From Oxalobacteraceae sp. CFBP 8761 (GTDB lineage: Bacteria; Pseudomonadota; Gammaproteobacteria; Burkholderiales; Burkholderiaceae_D): a stretch of 64,000 bases of DNA. A program made the translations under genes and the position numbers. Positions 12,625 to 23,459 of the stretch are shown here, piece after piece (position 1 is the stretch's first letter; the number at the start of each line of letters is the position of its first letter). The stretch spans positions 1,116,001 through 1,180,000 of the forward strand of contig JACYUE010000002.1 in assembly GCA_014841595.1 (NCBI GenBank), in the 5' to 3' direction. The notes below the pieces were generated by a model that worked only from the letters and a program-made list of their open reading frames with translations, had not been told where the DNA came from and searched no databases.

Positions 12625-15111
12625 ATGAGCAAGAATAGTCCAGCCGCCACCTCCGGATATACCCGCACCAAGCAAACGGCCCGCGCGCCGCTGCCAGGCC
12701 GCCTGTCGCGCCTGCTGTCCGAAGCGCGCTGGATCGCCGGCGCCGTCGCGTTCCTTTATTTCGTCCTGATCCTGCTCAGCTACAGCAAGGGGGATCCCGG
12801 CTGGTCGCACGCCAATTCGGTGCCCCGCATCGACAATCTGGGCGGTGCTGCCGGTGCCTGGCTGTCCGACCTGCTGCTGTTCATCTTCGGCTTTTCGGCC
12901 TGGTGGTGGAGCGTCATCTTCCTGCGCCAGGTCTGGCGCGGCTGGCGGCGCCTGACCGACAAGCTCGGTACGGCCGCGGCCGCCGAGCCCGTGCACCATG
13001 GTGAAATCTACGTCCGCTGGATTGGCTTCGCACTGATGTTCGCCGGCAGCGTCGGCCTGGAATACCTGCGCATGTGGTCGTGGGATGTCGAACTGCCACG
13101 TGCCCCTGGTGGCGTGCTGGGGCAACTGATCGGGCACGCAAGCCAGGTCACGTTCGGCGCCACCGGCGCCACCTTGCTGCTGTTGCTGCTGTTCGGCCTG
13201 GGCTTCTCGCTGTTCTTCCAGGTCTCGTGGCTGGCCGTGGCCGAGCGCATCGGCGGCGTGTTCGACGACGCGTTCGACTGGTTCCGCCTGCGCATGGAAG
13301 ACATCGAAGACCGCAAGCAGGGCGAAGTGGCAGCCGTCAAGCGCGACGAGGTCGTCGACCACGGCCGCGCCAGGTTCACCGAAAAGCATTCGAACGAGCC
13401 GATTCCGGTCGTTAAGGCCGAGCCGTCGCTCGACATGGCGCCAGCGCCTGTCTCCATGGCGAAGTCGACGGCAGCGTCGGCCTCCGGCGGCGCGTCGACT
13501 GGTGCGCCAGGCGCGCAGCCGGTGCTGCAGCCGATCAAGATCGAGCCGCAGATGGTCAGCGTGCCCAAGTCTGAACGCGCCGAAAAAGAACGCCAGACGC
13601 CATTGTTCTCCGATCACCGGGGCGATACCGACCTGCCGCCGCTGGCGCTGCTCGATGAAGCGCCTCCGGTGACCGAAACGGTCAGCGTCGAGACGCTCGA
13701 ATTCACCAGCCGTCTCATCGAAAAGAAACTGTCCGACTTCGGCGTCGACGCCAAGGTCGTGGCCGCCTATCCGGGGCCGGTCGTCACGCGCTACGAGATC
13801 GAACCGGCCACCGGCGTGAAGGGCAGCCAGATCGTCAACCTGGCGCGCGACCTGGCGCGTTCGCTGTCGCTGACGTCGATCCGCGTCGTGGAAACGATCC
13901 CTGGCAAGAATTACATGGCGCTCGAGCTGCCAAACCCGAAACGCCAGATCGTGCGCCTGTCCGAGATCGTCGGCTCCAAGGTGTATGGCGACAGTGCGTC
14001 GAGCCTGACCGTGGCGCTGGGCAAGGACATCGCCGGCAAGCCGGTGGTGGCCGACCTGGCCAAGATGCCGCACCTGCTGGTGGCGGGTACGACGGGTTCC
14101 GGCAAGTCGGTCGGCATCAACGCCACCATCCTGTCGCTGCTGTATAAATCCGATCCGGCCGACGTGCGCCTGATCCTGATCGACCCGAAGATGCTGGAAA
14201 TGTCGGTGTATGAAGGCATTCCGCACCTGCTCGCGCCGGTCGTGACCGACATGCGCCAGGCCGGCCACGCGCTGAACTGGGCCGTCAACGAGATGGAGCG
14301 CCGCTACAAGCTGATGAGCAAGCTGGGCGTGCGTAATCTGGCTGGCTATAACAACAAGATCCTCGAGGCGACCAAGCGCGAAGAGCACATCCCGAATCCG
14401 TTCTCGATCATGCCGGACAATCCGGAGCCGCTCGAGAAGCTGCCGACCATCGTCATCATCATCGACGAGCTGGCCGACCTGATGATGGTCGTCGGTAAAA
14501 AGGTCGAAGAGCTGATCGCCCGTATCGCGCAAAAGGCGCGCGCGGCCGGCATTCACCTGATCCTGGCGACGCAGCGTCCATCGGTCGACGTCATCACGGG
14601 CCTGATCAAGGCGAACATCCCGACCCGCATTGCTTTCCAGGTGTCGTCGAAGATCGACTCGCGCACGATTCTCGACCAGATGGGCGCCGAGGCGCTGCTG
14701 GGCATGGGCGACATGCTGTACATGCCACCAGGTACCGGCCTGCCGGTGCGCGTGCACGGCGCGTTCGTGTCCGACGAGGAAGTGCATCGAGTTGTAAAAC
14801 ATCTGCAATCGCTTGGCGAGCCGAACTATATTGAAGGCATCCTCGAAGGTGGCACGCTGGAAGAAGGCGGCGCCGCAGACGGGGCTGCGCCAGGCGAGGG
14901 CGGCGGCGAGGCCGACGCGCTGTACGATCAGGCGGTGCAGGTGGTGCTCAAGAACCGCCGCGCATCGATCTCGCTGGTCCAGCGTCATCTGCGCATCGGC
15001 TACAACCGCGCCGCACGCCTGCTGGAACAGATGGAAAACAGCGGCGTCGTTTCGCCGATGCAGTCGAACGGCAACCGCGACATCCTGGTGCCGGCGGCCA
15101 GCGCGGAATAA
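12625..15111 (+). CDS. ftsK: DNA translocase FtsK
   Basis: An 828-residue septal DNA pump that moves chromosome ends at division and activates XerCD at dif. The N-terminal part (to about residue 220) holds four hydrophobic segments. A short Pro/Ala-rich linker (about 230-340) follows. The motor has Walker A GTTGSGKS near residue 488 and Walker B ([13 protein letters not shown]). The C-terminal winged-helix gamma domain ([20 protein letters not shown] and onward) recognises KOPS sites. The linker is much shorter than in E. coli, as is usual in betaproteobacteria. ATG 12625 is chosen although the frame is open from 12502; the upstream part has no family resemblance. Confidence 0.94.
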   Translation: MSKNSPAATSGYTRTKQTARAPLPGRLSRLLSEARWIAGAVAFLYFVLILLSYSKGDPGWSHANSVPRIDNLGGAAGAWLSDLLLFIFGFSAWWWSVIFLRQVWRGWRRLTDKLGTAAAAEPVHHGEIYVRWIGFALMFAGSVGLEYLRMWSWDVELPRAPGGVLGQLIGHASQVTFGATGATLLLLLLFGLGFSLFFQVSWLAVAERIGGVFDDAFDWFRLRMEDIEDRKQGEVAAVKRDEVVDHGRARFTEKHSNEPIPVVKAEPSLDMAPAPVSMAKSTAASASGGASTGAPGAQPVLQPIKIEPQMVSVPKSERAEKERQTPLFSDHRGDTDLPPLALLDEAPPVTETVSVETLEFTSRLIEKKLSDFGVDAKVVAAYPGPVVTRYEIEPATGVKGSQIVNLARDLARSLSLTSIRVVETIPGKNYMALELPNPKRQIVRLSEIVGSKVYGDSASSLTVALGKDIAGKPVVADLAKMPHLLVAGTTGSGKSVGINATILSLLYKSDPADVRLILIDPKMLEMSVYEGIPHLLAPVVTDMRQAGHALNWAVNEMERRYKLMSKLGVRNLAGYNNKILEATKREEHIPNPFSIMPDNPEPLEKLPTIVIIIDELADLMMVVGKKVEELIARIAQKARAAGIHLILATQRPSVDVITGLIKANIPTRIAFQVSSKIDSRTILDQMGAEALLGMGDMLYMPPGTGLPVRVHGAFVSDEEVHRVVKHLQSLGEPNYIEGILEGGTLEEGGAADGAAPGEGGGEADALYDQAVQVVLKNRRASISLVQRHLRIGYNRAARLLEQMENSGVVSPMQSNGNRDILVPAASAE

Positions 15112-15229
15112 GCGTAGCGCCGACTGCAAGCTTTCTCCGCTGTAGGGTGGACGCGGCCGGCGAGGCGGCTCCGCCATCCACGCGTTCAACCTGCCCAGGC
15201 AGACCAAAAAACAAGAACAGGACCTCCGC

Positions 15230-15865
15230 ATGCAAGCAACCAAATTCACCATCGCCGCACTCCTGGCCACGAGCGCCTTCGCGTTCTCGACCATCGCCAG
15301 CGCCGCCGCTCTGGACCAATTCAAATCCTTCGTCGCCAGCACCAAGTCGGCCAAGGGCGAATTCACCCAGCAACAGCTGGGCAAATCGAAAAGCGGCAAG
15401 GCCAGCCCTGCATCGAGCGGCAGCTTCGTCTTTGCCCGTCCCGGCAAATTCATCTGGACCTACCAGAAGCCGTACGAGCAAGTCCTGCAAGCCGATGGCG
15501 ACCAGCTGTATATCTACGACAAGGACCTGAACCAGGTCACCGTGCGCAAACTCGGTAACGCGCTGGGCTCATCCCCGGCCGCAATCCTGTTTGGCAGCAA
15601 CAAGCTGGAAGAAAACTTCACGCTCAGCGAAGCGGGCGAGCGCGACGGCATGGAGTGGCTCAACGCCGTACCGAAAGCCAAGGACACGTCATTCGAGCAG
15701 ATCAGCATCGGTCTGAAGGGCGGTGTGCCGCTGGCGATGGAATTGAAAGACACGTTTGGCCAGACCTCGCGCCTGACCTTCACGAACTTCCAGCGCAACC
15801 CGGCCCTGGGCGCGCAGCAATTCAAGTTCGAGACGCCCAAGGGCGCCGACGTCGTCAACCAGTAA
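15230..15865 (+). CDS. lolA: Outer-membrane lipoprotein carrier protein LolA
   Basis: A 211-residue periplasmic chaperone that accepts lipoproteins from LolCDE and hands them to LolB. A Sec signal peptide is clear (basic start, a hydrophobic stretch, cleavage after SAA near residue 25). The mature protein has the LolA pattern AKGEFTQQQ, a [13 protein letters not shown] core and [17 protein letters not shown]. It lies between ftsK and rarA, the conserved ftsK-lolA-rarA order of many proteobacteria; the gap to rarA is 17 bp, suggesting one operon. Confidence 0.93.
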   Translation: MQATKFTIAALLATSAFAFSTIASAAALDQFKSFVASTKSAKGEFTQQQLGKSKSGKASPASSGSFVFARPGKFIWTYQKPYEQVLQADGDQLYIYDKDLNQVTVRKLGNALGSSPAAILFGSNKLEENFTLSEAGERDGMEWLNAVPKAKDTSFEQISIGLKGGVPLAMELKDTFGQTSRLTFTNFQRNPALGAQQFKFETPKGADVVNQ

Positions 15866-15882
15866 GCCGTACGGAGAGCGCC

Positions 15883-17184
15883 GTGGATGACCTGTTCAAG
15901 ACCGAACCGGCGGCGCCGCTGGCCGAAGCCCTGCGCCCGCGCACCATCGACGAGGTGGTGGGGCAGAGCCATCTGCTGGGCCCCGGCAAGCCGCTGAACC
16001 TGGTCTTCAAGTCGGGCAAGCCCCATTCGATGATCCTGTGGGGCCCGCCGGGCGTGGGCAAGACCACGCTGGCGCGCCTGACCGCGTATGCGTTCGACTG
16101 CGAATTCATCGCGCTGTCGGCGGTGCTGTCGGGCGTGAAGGATATCCGCGCGTCCATCGACCAGGCCGAGCAGTATCTGGCGCGCGGCAAGCACACGATC
16201 CTGTTCATCGACGAAATCCACCGTTTCAACAAATCGCAGCAGGATGCCTTGCTGCCGTTCGTCGAAAGCGGGCTGGTCACGCTGATCGGCGCAACAACCG
16301 AGAATCCGTCGTTCGAGGTGAATTCGGCGCTGCTGTCGCGCTCGCAGGTGTACACGCTCAAGGCGTTGACCGATGACGAGCTGCGCCAGTTGCTCGCGCG
16401 CGCGAAAGAATCGGTGCTGCAGCATCTCGAATTCGACGAGGTTGCCATCGACACGCTGATCGGCTACGCCGACGGCGACGCGCGCCGCTTCCTGAACCTG
16501 CTCGAGCAAACAAAGACGTCCAGCGACACGGCTGGCATCACGCACATCACGGCCGACTTCGTCGAGAATGCGCTGACGCTGAACGTGCGCCGCTTCGACA
16601 AGGGCGGCGACAATTTTTATGACCAGATATCGGCGCTGCACAAGTCGGTACGCGGCTCGCACCCGGACGCTGCGCTGTACTGGCTGTGTCGCATGCTCGA
16701 CGGCGGGGCCGACGCCAAGTATCTGTCGCGCCGCATCGTGCGCATGGCCTGGGAAGACATCGGCATCGCAGATCCGCGTGCAATCCAGCTGGCCAACGAT
16801 GCTGCCGCCACCTACGAGCGGCTCGGCTCGCCGGAAGGGGAGCTGGCACTGGGTCAGGCAGTGATCTATCTGGCGATTGCCGCCAAGAGCAATGCTGGCT
16901 ACAACGCCTTCAATGCGGCGATGGCGTTCGTGCGCAAGGACAAGTCGCGCGAAGTACCGGTCCATCTGCGCAATGCGCCGACCAAGCTCATGAAAGAACT
17001 GGGCTACGGCCACGATTACCGGTATGCCCACGACGAGCCGCATGCGTATGCGGCGGGCGAGACCTATCTGCCCTACGACATGCCCGAACCAGGCTGGTAC
17101 CAGCCGGTGCCGCGCGGGATCGAAACCAAGATCGCCGAAAAAATGGCGTGGCTGCGCGGGCTGGACGACGAGGCCCGCCGCTAG
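15883..17184 (+). CDS. rarA: Replication-associated recombination protein RarA (MgsA)
   Basis: A 433-residue AAA+ ATPase related to clamp loaders and RuvB, acting at stalled forks. Walker A is GPPGVGKTT (54-62), Walker B LFIDEIHRF, and sensor 1 GATTENPSFEVN. The C-terminal part contains the RarA tetramerisation region (NAGYNAFNAAMAFV and GYGHDYRYAHDEPHAYA). The start is GTG 15883, with GGAG about 6 bp upstream; the longer frame beginning at 15655 runs through lolA and is rejected. Its stop shares the palindrome CTAG with the converging MarR-like gene. Confidence 0.93.
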   Translation: MDDLFKTEPAAPLAEALRPRTIDEVVGQSHLLGPGKPLNLVFKSGKPHSMILWGPPGVGKTTLARLTAYAFDCEFIALSAVLSGVKDIRASIDQAEQYLARGKHTILFIDEIHRFNKSQQDALLPFVESGLVTLIGATTENPSFEVNSALLSRSQVYTLKALTDDELRQLLARAKESVLQHLEFDEVAIDTLIGYADGDARRFLNLLEQTKTSSDTAGITHITADFVENALTLNVRRFDKGGDNFYDQISALHKSVRGSHPDAALYWLCRMLDGGADAKYLSRRIVRMAWEDIGIADPRAIQLANDAAATYERLGSPEGELALGQAVIYLAIAAKSNAGYNAFNAAMAFVRKDKSREVPVHLRNAPTKLMKELGYGHDYRYAHDEPHAYAAGETYLPYDMPEPGWYQPVPRGIETKIAEKMAWLRGLDDEARR

Positions 17185-17546
17185 CGGCCTTCTGCGGCCT
17201 TCACCAGCAGGCCTGACAATTCATCGAAGTACGCCAGCGCTGCCGGCGTGAGGTCAACCTGCTTGCGCCGGGTGTCTTCGGTGTCGGTGAGCGTGAGCCA
17301 GCCTTTCTTGCGCATCGCCGTGACCCGCGCATGGATGGTCGCGGGCGCACCGAGGTGTTCCTGCGCCATCAGGTCGCGCACGGAGAGGCGCTGGTGAGCC
17401 TGCAATGCACGGGCGACCACGGCCAGCACGCGCTCTTCGCGCGCGTCCAGCGGCCCCAGAGTGGGCAGCGTGCGCAGTGCGTCGACCAGATTCAGGAAGC
17501 GCAGGTAAATGTCGGCCGGCCGTGTCGGCGGTTTTTCTTGACTCAT
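17181..17546 (-). CDS. MarR-like winged-helix transcriptional regulator
   Basis: A 121-residue protein with a winged helix. The helix-turn-helix is LSVRDLMAQEHLGAPATIHA, followed by MRKKGWLTLTDTEDTRRKQV, which fits the MarR wing (KGW-L, D-x-RRK-x-V). Smaller than most MarR proteins, and the ligand-sensing helices are short. ATG 17546 follows GGGAACTCG; the frame extends to 17684 without family support. The target is unknown; the nearest divergent gene is the membrane protein at 17687. The stop codon overlaps that of rarA. Confidence 0.72.
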   Translation of the reverse strand: MSQEKPPTRPADIYLRFLNLVDALRTLPTLGPLDAREERVLAVVARALQAHQRLSVRDLMAQEHLGAPATIHARVTAMRKKGWLTLTDTEDTRRKQVDLTPAALAYFDELSGLLVKAAEGR

Positions 17547-17686
17547 CGAGTTCCCATGCCCTGTTCGGGCAATGCTTGTTGCAGTGCTGCCACGCTCAGC
17601 AAATTGTTGCGTGTCGGATAACATCCGCTTGTTTATAATCCGGCGTCCTTCCGTAATCGTTGCATTGTAACCAAAGCCTCTCATCC

Positions 17687-18238
17687 ATGCGTCATTTGCA
17701 GCTTAAATTCGCCATGGTGGCGTGCACGGCGACCCTGTTCCTGGCCACCATTATGCTGAACGAAATGCTGTTTACGCGCCTTGAGTTCGTGCCCGGCATC
17801 AACATCATCTACCTGCCTGCCGGGGTACGCCTGCTGAGCGTCTTGCTGTTCGCCGAGGCCGGTGCATTTGGCCTGTTGCTGGCATCTTGGTACATCTGCT
17901 TCTTCCACTTTTTTCCGGACGATCCGCTGCGCTCGTTCGCTGGCGGCATCCTGTCGTCGCTGGCGCCGTATCTTGCGTACCGCGCGTTGCTGGCATCAGG
18001 GATCGGTGCATCGCTGCGCGGCATGAGCGGCCAGCGGTTGTTCTGCTTCGCGCTGCTGTTCTCCGTCATGAGTCCTGCCATGCACCATGCCTGGTTTGCG
18101 CTGATGGGCGGCCAGAATCTGTGGAAAGGCTTCGTCGTCATGTTCACCGGCGATCTGGCCGGCACGCTCATCGTGCTGTATGGCGCCAAGCTCGCGCTGA
18201 ACGCATTCTGGCCCAAGCCTGTGGGGCGCCGCTGCTGA
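17687..18238 (+). CDS. Integral membrane protein resembling a MASE1-type sensor module without output domain
   Basis: A 183-residue protein with about five to six hydrophobic segments. The pattern of an N-terminal helix, GINIIYLPAGVRLLSVLLF, then a series of helices with FFPDDPLRSFAGGILSSLAPYLAYR recalls the MASE1 membrane sensor domain usually fused to kinases or GGDEF domains. Here the frame ends after the membrane part (KPVGRRC), with no output domain. The family link is tentative. ATG 17687 puts a basic stretch before the first helix. Its divergent neighbour is the MarR-like regulator. Confidence 0.55.
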   Translation: MRHLQLKFAMVACTATLFLATIMLNEMLFTRLEFVPGINIIYLPAGVRLLSVLLFAEAGAFGLLLASWYICFFHFFPDDPLRSFAGGILSSLAPYLAYRALLASGIGASLRGMSGQRLFCFALLFSVMSPAMHHAWFALMGGQNLWKGFVVMFTGDLAGTLIVLYGAKLALNAFWPKPVGRRC

Positions 18239-18242
18239 CTGA

Positions 18243-19994
<1,752 letters not shown>

Positions 19995-20003
19995 AATGGA
20001 TGA

Positions 20004-20046
20004 TGGAAGGGGAAATCAGCCACCGCGCATTTTCTCCCTTCCATTT
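20004..20046 (+). terminator. Terminator-like hairpin after serS
   Basis: TGGAAGGG (20004-20011) pairs with CCCTTCCA (20036-20043), and the stem is extended by GAAA/TTTC with one bulge. It is followed by only a short T run (20044-20046). It separates serS from the tRNA promoter at 20061. Confidence 0.55.
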
Positions 20047-20060
20047 CCCGATCAATCCGC

Positions 20061-20066
20061 TATAAT
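20061..20066 (+). promoter_or_regulatory. -10 element of the first tRNA-Ser gene
   Basis: A perfect TATAAT 40 bp before the mature tRNA. The matching copy before the second tRNA-Ser (28233-28238) is at the same distance. No good -35 is seen here. Confidence 0.6.
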
Positions 20067-20106
20067 GGCGGTCTCTTGCAGCTCACAGCAAGAATCGACC
20101 GAATCA

Positions 20107-20196
<90 letters not shown>

Positions 20197-20209
20197 AGTA
20201 GCATGGAAC

Positions 20210-20233
20210 AAGCCACCGCAAGGTGGCTTTTTT
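20210..20233 (+). terminator. Rho-independent terminator of tRNA-Ser
   Basis: AAGCCACC, loop GCAA, GGTGGCTT, then a run of T through 20233. The same hairpin follows the second tRNA-Ser copy. Confidence 0.9.
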
Positions 20234-20261
20234 CATTCCCGAACGCTGCCAGGACTTCCCC

Positions 20262-21254
20262 ATGCTCGCACGACTTGCATCCCGATTTCTGCCGGACCGA
20301 ATGACCCTGATGCTGCTGGCCGTCGTGGCCGCCGCCAGCATCTTCCCGGCGCAGGGCGACGTCGCCGCCGTGCTGAAGGTCGTCACGATGGTGATGATCG
20401 GCGTGCTGTTCTTCCTGCATGGCGCCAAACTGTCGCGCGCTGCGATCATTGCCGGTGCGACCCACTGGCGCCTGCATCTGCTGGTGCTGCTGTGCACCTT
20501 TGCGCTGTTCCCCGTGCTGGCGCTGCTGTTCAAGCCCGGCATCCTGCTGCTGCTCACGCCCGAACTGTATCTCGGCATCCTGTTCCTGTGCCTGCTGCCC
20601 TCGACCGTGCAGTCGTCGATCGCCTTCACGGCTGCGGCGCGGGGCAATGTGCCGGCCGCGGTCTGCAGCGCGTCGGTGTCGAGCCTGCTCGGCATCTTCC
20701 TTACGCCGTTGCTGGTGAGCGTGGCGATGCCGGCCTCGTCCGGCGCCGGCGCGTCGCTCGATTCGGTCCTGATGATCGTCTACCAGCTGTTGCTGCCATT
20801 CGTTGCCGGCCAGATCGCCCGGCGCTGGATCGGTGGCTGGGTCGATCGCCACAAGAGCCTGGTCAGGGGCGTGGACCAGGGCTCGATCCTGCTGGTGGTG
20901 TTTTCCGCGTTCAGCGCGGCGGTGGTGGAAGGGTTGTGGTCACGCGTGCCGCCCGCCATGCTGGGCAATCTGATCCTGGTCTGCATCGTCCTGCTGGCGG
21001 TCGTCATGCTGGTGGTGACGTGGCTGGCACGGCGCTTCGGGTTTTCGAAGCCCGACGAAATCACCATCGTGTTTTGCGGCTCGAAGAAAAGCCTGGCCAC
21101 CGGCATCCCGCTGGCCCACGTGCTGATTCCTGCCGCCAGCATCAGCATGGTGGTGCTGCCGCTGATGCTGTTCCACCAGATTCAATTGATCGTCTGCGCA
21201 GTGATTGCGGGCCGCTACGCGCGGCGGCCGGTCGAGCCCGCCGATGAAATCTAG
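20262..21254 (+). CDS. Bile acid:sodium symporter (BASS/SBF-like) family protein
   Basis: A 330-residue membrane protein with about ten hydrophobic helices, in the YfeH-like branch of the BASS superfamily. Segments typical of the family are MIGVLFFLHGAKLS, FLCLLPSTVQSSIAFTAAARGN and CGSKKSLATGIPLA (the crossover region). Substrates in this branch are mostly unknown; relatives transport organic acids or arsenite-like ions. It begins 28 bp after the tRNA terminator. ATG 20262 is the first that gives the membrane N-terminus. Its stop lies in a CTAG shared with the converging acetyltransferase. Confidence 0.85.
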   Translation: MLARLASRFLPDRMTLMLLAVVAAASIFPAQGDVAAVLKVVTMVMIGVLFFLHGAKLSRAAIIAGATHWRLHLLVLLCTFALFPVLALLFKPGILLLLTPELYLGILFLCLLPSTVQSSIAFTAAARGNVPAAVCSASVSSLLGIFLTPLLVSVAMPASSGAGASLDSVLMIVYQLLLPFVAGQIARRWIGGWVDRHKSLVRGVDQGSILLVVFSAFSAAVVEGLWSRVPPAMLGNLILVCIVLLAVVMLVVTWLARRFGFSKPDEITIVFCGSKKSLATGIPLAHVLIPAASISMVVLPLMLFHQIQLIVCAVIAGRYARRPVEPADEI

Positions 21255-21751
21255 GCTGGCGTCAGGCGCATCTGCCAGTAGCCGACATCGAGCCACATCC
21301 CGAGCTTGAAGCCCACTTCTGCAAAGTGCGCGACCTTGGCAAAACCCAGGCGCTCGTGCAGGCGGACACTGCGCGCGTTCGGCTGCGCGATGCCGGCAAT
21401 GACCGTGTGCAGGCCGCGTGCGCGCAACGCGTCCAGCAGCTGGGCGTACAGGCGCATGCCATGGCCCTGGCCTGCCAGGGCAGCATCGAGATAGATCGTG
21501 CTCTCGACCGCATGGCGGTAGGCGGGCCGGGCGCGCCATTTGGTAGCGTAGGCATAGCCGAGGATGGCGTCACCATCCGTCAGCACCAGCCAGGGCATGC
21601 CGCCGTCGATGACGTCGGCGATGCGTGCGGCCATGTCGTCGGCAGTCACCGGCGCTTCCTCGAACGAGATGGTCGTGCCGTCGACGTAGTGGTTGTAGAT
21701 GGCGCAGAGGCGGGCGGCGTCAAGCGGGCTTGCGCGGCGGATAGCGGTCAT
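21251..21751 (-). CDS. GNAT N-acetyltransferase (phosphinothricin acetyltransferase-like)
   Basis: A 166-residue GNAT enzyme. The N-terminus IRRASPLDAARLCAIYNHYV and the segments TTISFEEAPVT, ILGYAYATKWRARPAYRHAVESTIYL and GIAQPNARSVRLHERLGF follow the Pat/YncA subgroup that acetylates amino acid analogues such as phosphinothricin or methionine sulfone. The acetyl-CoA loop reads AGQGHGMRLYAQL (Q/R-x-x-G-x-G/A). The frame opens at 21784; ATG 21751 gives the family start, with GGAG 12 bp upstream. The real substrate is not shown by sequence. Confidence 0.82.
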   Translation of the reverse strand: MTAIRRASPLDAARLCAIYNHYVDGTTISFEEAPVTADDMAARIADVIDGGMPWLVLTDGDAILGYAYATKWRARPAYRHAVESTIYLDAALAGQGHGMRLYAQLLDALRARGLHTVIAGIAQPNARSVRLHERLGFAKVAHFAEVGFKLGMWLDVGYWQMRLTPA

Positions 21752-21928
21752 CGTCGGGTGCGACTCCATGTAAAGATCCATCATAAGACACGCCGGGCCC
21801 TACACCACGGCCTGCGTGAATACCCGACCAAACCGCTCGATGATTGATGCGGTGCAATATATTCCTGTTACTATCCAGACCAGTAGTCAATACTTTTCGT
21901 TTCTGGTCGGTTAAGTAGAAGGAAGTTC

Positions 21929-23434
21929 ATGCTGTTGCGCTTGCAGGCTGCGTTTCGTTATTTCAATCAGGCCGTGCCGTTTCGCCTGATTCCTGCTCTG
22001 GTCACCACTGCCGTACTGCTCACGCTGCTGGCCATTCCGCATCCCGCAGGCTTGACCTCTGGCGCATGGACGCTGGTGGCGATCTTTCTCACCACCATCG
22101 TTGCCATCATCCTGAAAGTCATGCCCATCGGCGTCATGGCGCTGATGGCGATCGTGATCGTGGCGTTGTCGCAGGTGACGTCCGGGTCGTCGAAGGGCGC
22201 GATGGCCGACGCGCTGGGCAGCTTTTCCAGCCCACTGATCTGGCTGATCGTCGTTGCCGTGCTGATCTCGCGCGGCCTGAAGAAGACGGGCCTGGGCAAC
22301 CGCATCGGGCTGAACTTCATCGCGCTGCTCGGCAAGCGCACGATCGGCATCGGCTACGGGCTGGCCGTTTGCGAGCTGGTGCTGGCGCCGTTCACGCCCA
22401 GTAATACCGCGCGCGGTGGCGGCATCGTCCACCCGATCATGAAATCGATCGCCGCGTCGTTCGATTCCGACCCGGCCAAGGGCACCGAGGGCAAGGTGGG
22501 CACGTACCTGGCACTGGTCAACTACCACGCCAACCCGATCACCTCGACGATGTTCGTCACCGCCACCGCGCCCAATCCGCTGGTGGTGGACTTCGTCGCG
22601 CGCGCCAGCGGCCAGACATTTCAGCTGAGCTGGACCACGTGGGCGTTGTGCATGGTGCTGCCAGGCCTCGTGTGCCTGTTCCTGATGCCCCTGATTATCT
22701 ACCTGCTGGCGCCGCCGGAACTCAAGCAGACGCCCGATGCGATCGGTTTCGCGCGGGGCGAGCTCGCACGCATGGGGCCGTTGTCGGCCAGTGAACGCGT
22801 GATGCTCGGGACGTTCGGCCTGCTGCTGGTGCTGTGGGCGAACGTGCCGGCGATGCTGTTTGGCAGCGCGTTCACGCTCGACCCGACCGTGGTCGCCTTT
22901 GTCGGCCTGTTCATCCTGATCATCACGGGCACGCTCGACTGGGACGATATCCTGTCCGAGAAAAGCGCGTGGGATACCTTGATCTGGTTCGGCGCGCTCG
23001 TCATGCTGGCCGAGCAACTCAACAAGATGGGCGTGATCGCCTGGGCCTCGAACGGCATGCGCGACGCGATCGTCGCCAGCGGCATGGGGTGGGGCGCCGC
23101 AGCGAGCGTGCTGGTGCTGGCCTTCGTGTTCTCGCACTACCTGTTTGCCAGCACCACGGCCCACATCAGCGCGATGATGTTCGCGTTCCTGTCGGTGGGC
23201 GCCGCGCTGGTGCCGGGCCAGTACCTCGTACTGTTCCTGCTGATGATGACGGCGGCGTCTGGCATCATGATGACGCTGACCCACTACGCCACCGGCACCT
23301 CGCCGATCATCTTCGGCAGCGGGTATGTCACGATGGGGCTGTGGTGGAAGGTCGGCTTCATCATGTGCCTGTTCGAGCTGGTGGTGTTTGCCGTCGTCGG
23401 CGGCCTGTGGTGGAAGTTGCTCGGGTACTGGTGA
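21929..23434 (+). CDS. DASS (CitT-like) divalent anion:sodium/antiport transporter
   Basis: A 501-residue membrane protein with about 12 hydrophobic segments. The duplicated substrate motif is visible: the SNT motif in PFTPSNTARGGGIVHP and its counterpart near YATGTSPIIFGSGY. The family carries di- and tricarboxylates or sulfate. A strong site AGAAGGAAG precedes ATG 21929. It is followed after 25 bp by pta, then ackA and an RRM-like gene, all tightly spaced, so the imported substrate may feed an acyl-CoA/acyl-phosphate step. The substrate cannot be told from the sequence. Confidence 0.85.
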   Translation: MLLRLQAAFRYFNQAVPFRLIPALVTTAVLLTLLAIPHPAGLTSGAWTLVAIFLTTIVAIILKVMPIGVMALMAIVIVALSQVTSGSSKGAMADALGSFSSPLIWLIVVAVLISRGLKKTGLGNRIGLNFIALLGKRTIGIGYGLAVCELVLAPFTPSNTARGGGIVHPIMKSIAASFDSDPAKGTEGKVGTYLALVNYHANPITSTMFVTATAPNPLVVDFVARASGQTFQLSWTTWALCMVLPGLVCLFLMPLIIYLLAPPELKQTPDAIGFARGELARMGPLSASERVMLGTFGLLLVLWANVPAMLFGSAFTLDPTVVAFVGLFILIITGTLDWDDILSEKSAWDTLIWFGALVMLAEQLNKMGVIAWASNGMRDAIVASGMGWGAAASVLVLAFVFSHYLFASTTAHISAMMFAFLSVGAALVPGQYLVLFLLMMTAASGIMMTLTHYATGTSPIIFGSGYVTMGLWWKVGFIMCLFELVVFAVVGGLWWKLLGYW

Positions 23435-23459
23435 GGTACCCACGTTCAAGGAGAGATTG

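Noticed and set aside
15144..15184. GGGTGGACGCGG with CCGCCATCCACGCG after ftsK, possible dispersed repeat or terminator
   Set aside because: The arms do not pair well and only one copy is seen in the window; a whole-genome search would be needed to call it a repeat.
12475..15453. A 992-residue minus-strand open frame opposite ftsK
   Set aside because: It is an antisense shadow of ftsK: composition is Arg/His/Gln-rich, there are no domains, and ftsK on the other strand is complete with all motifs.
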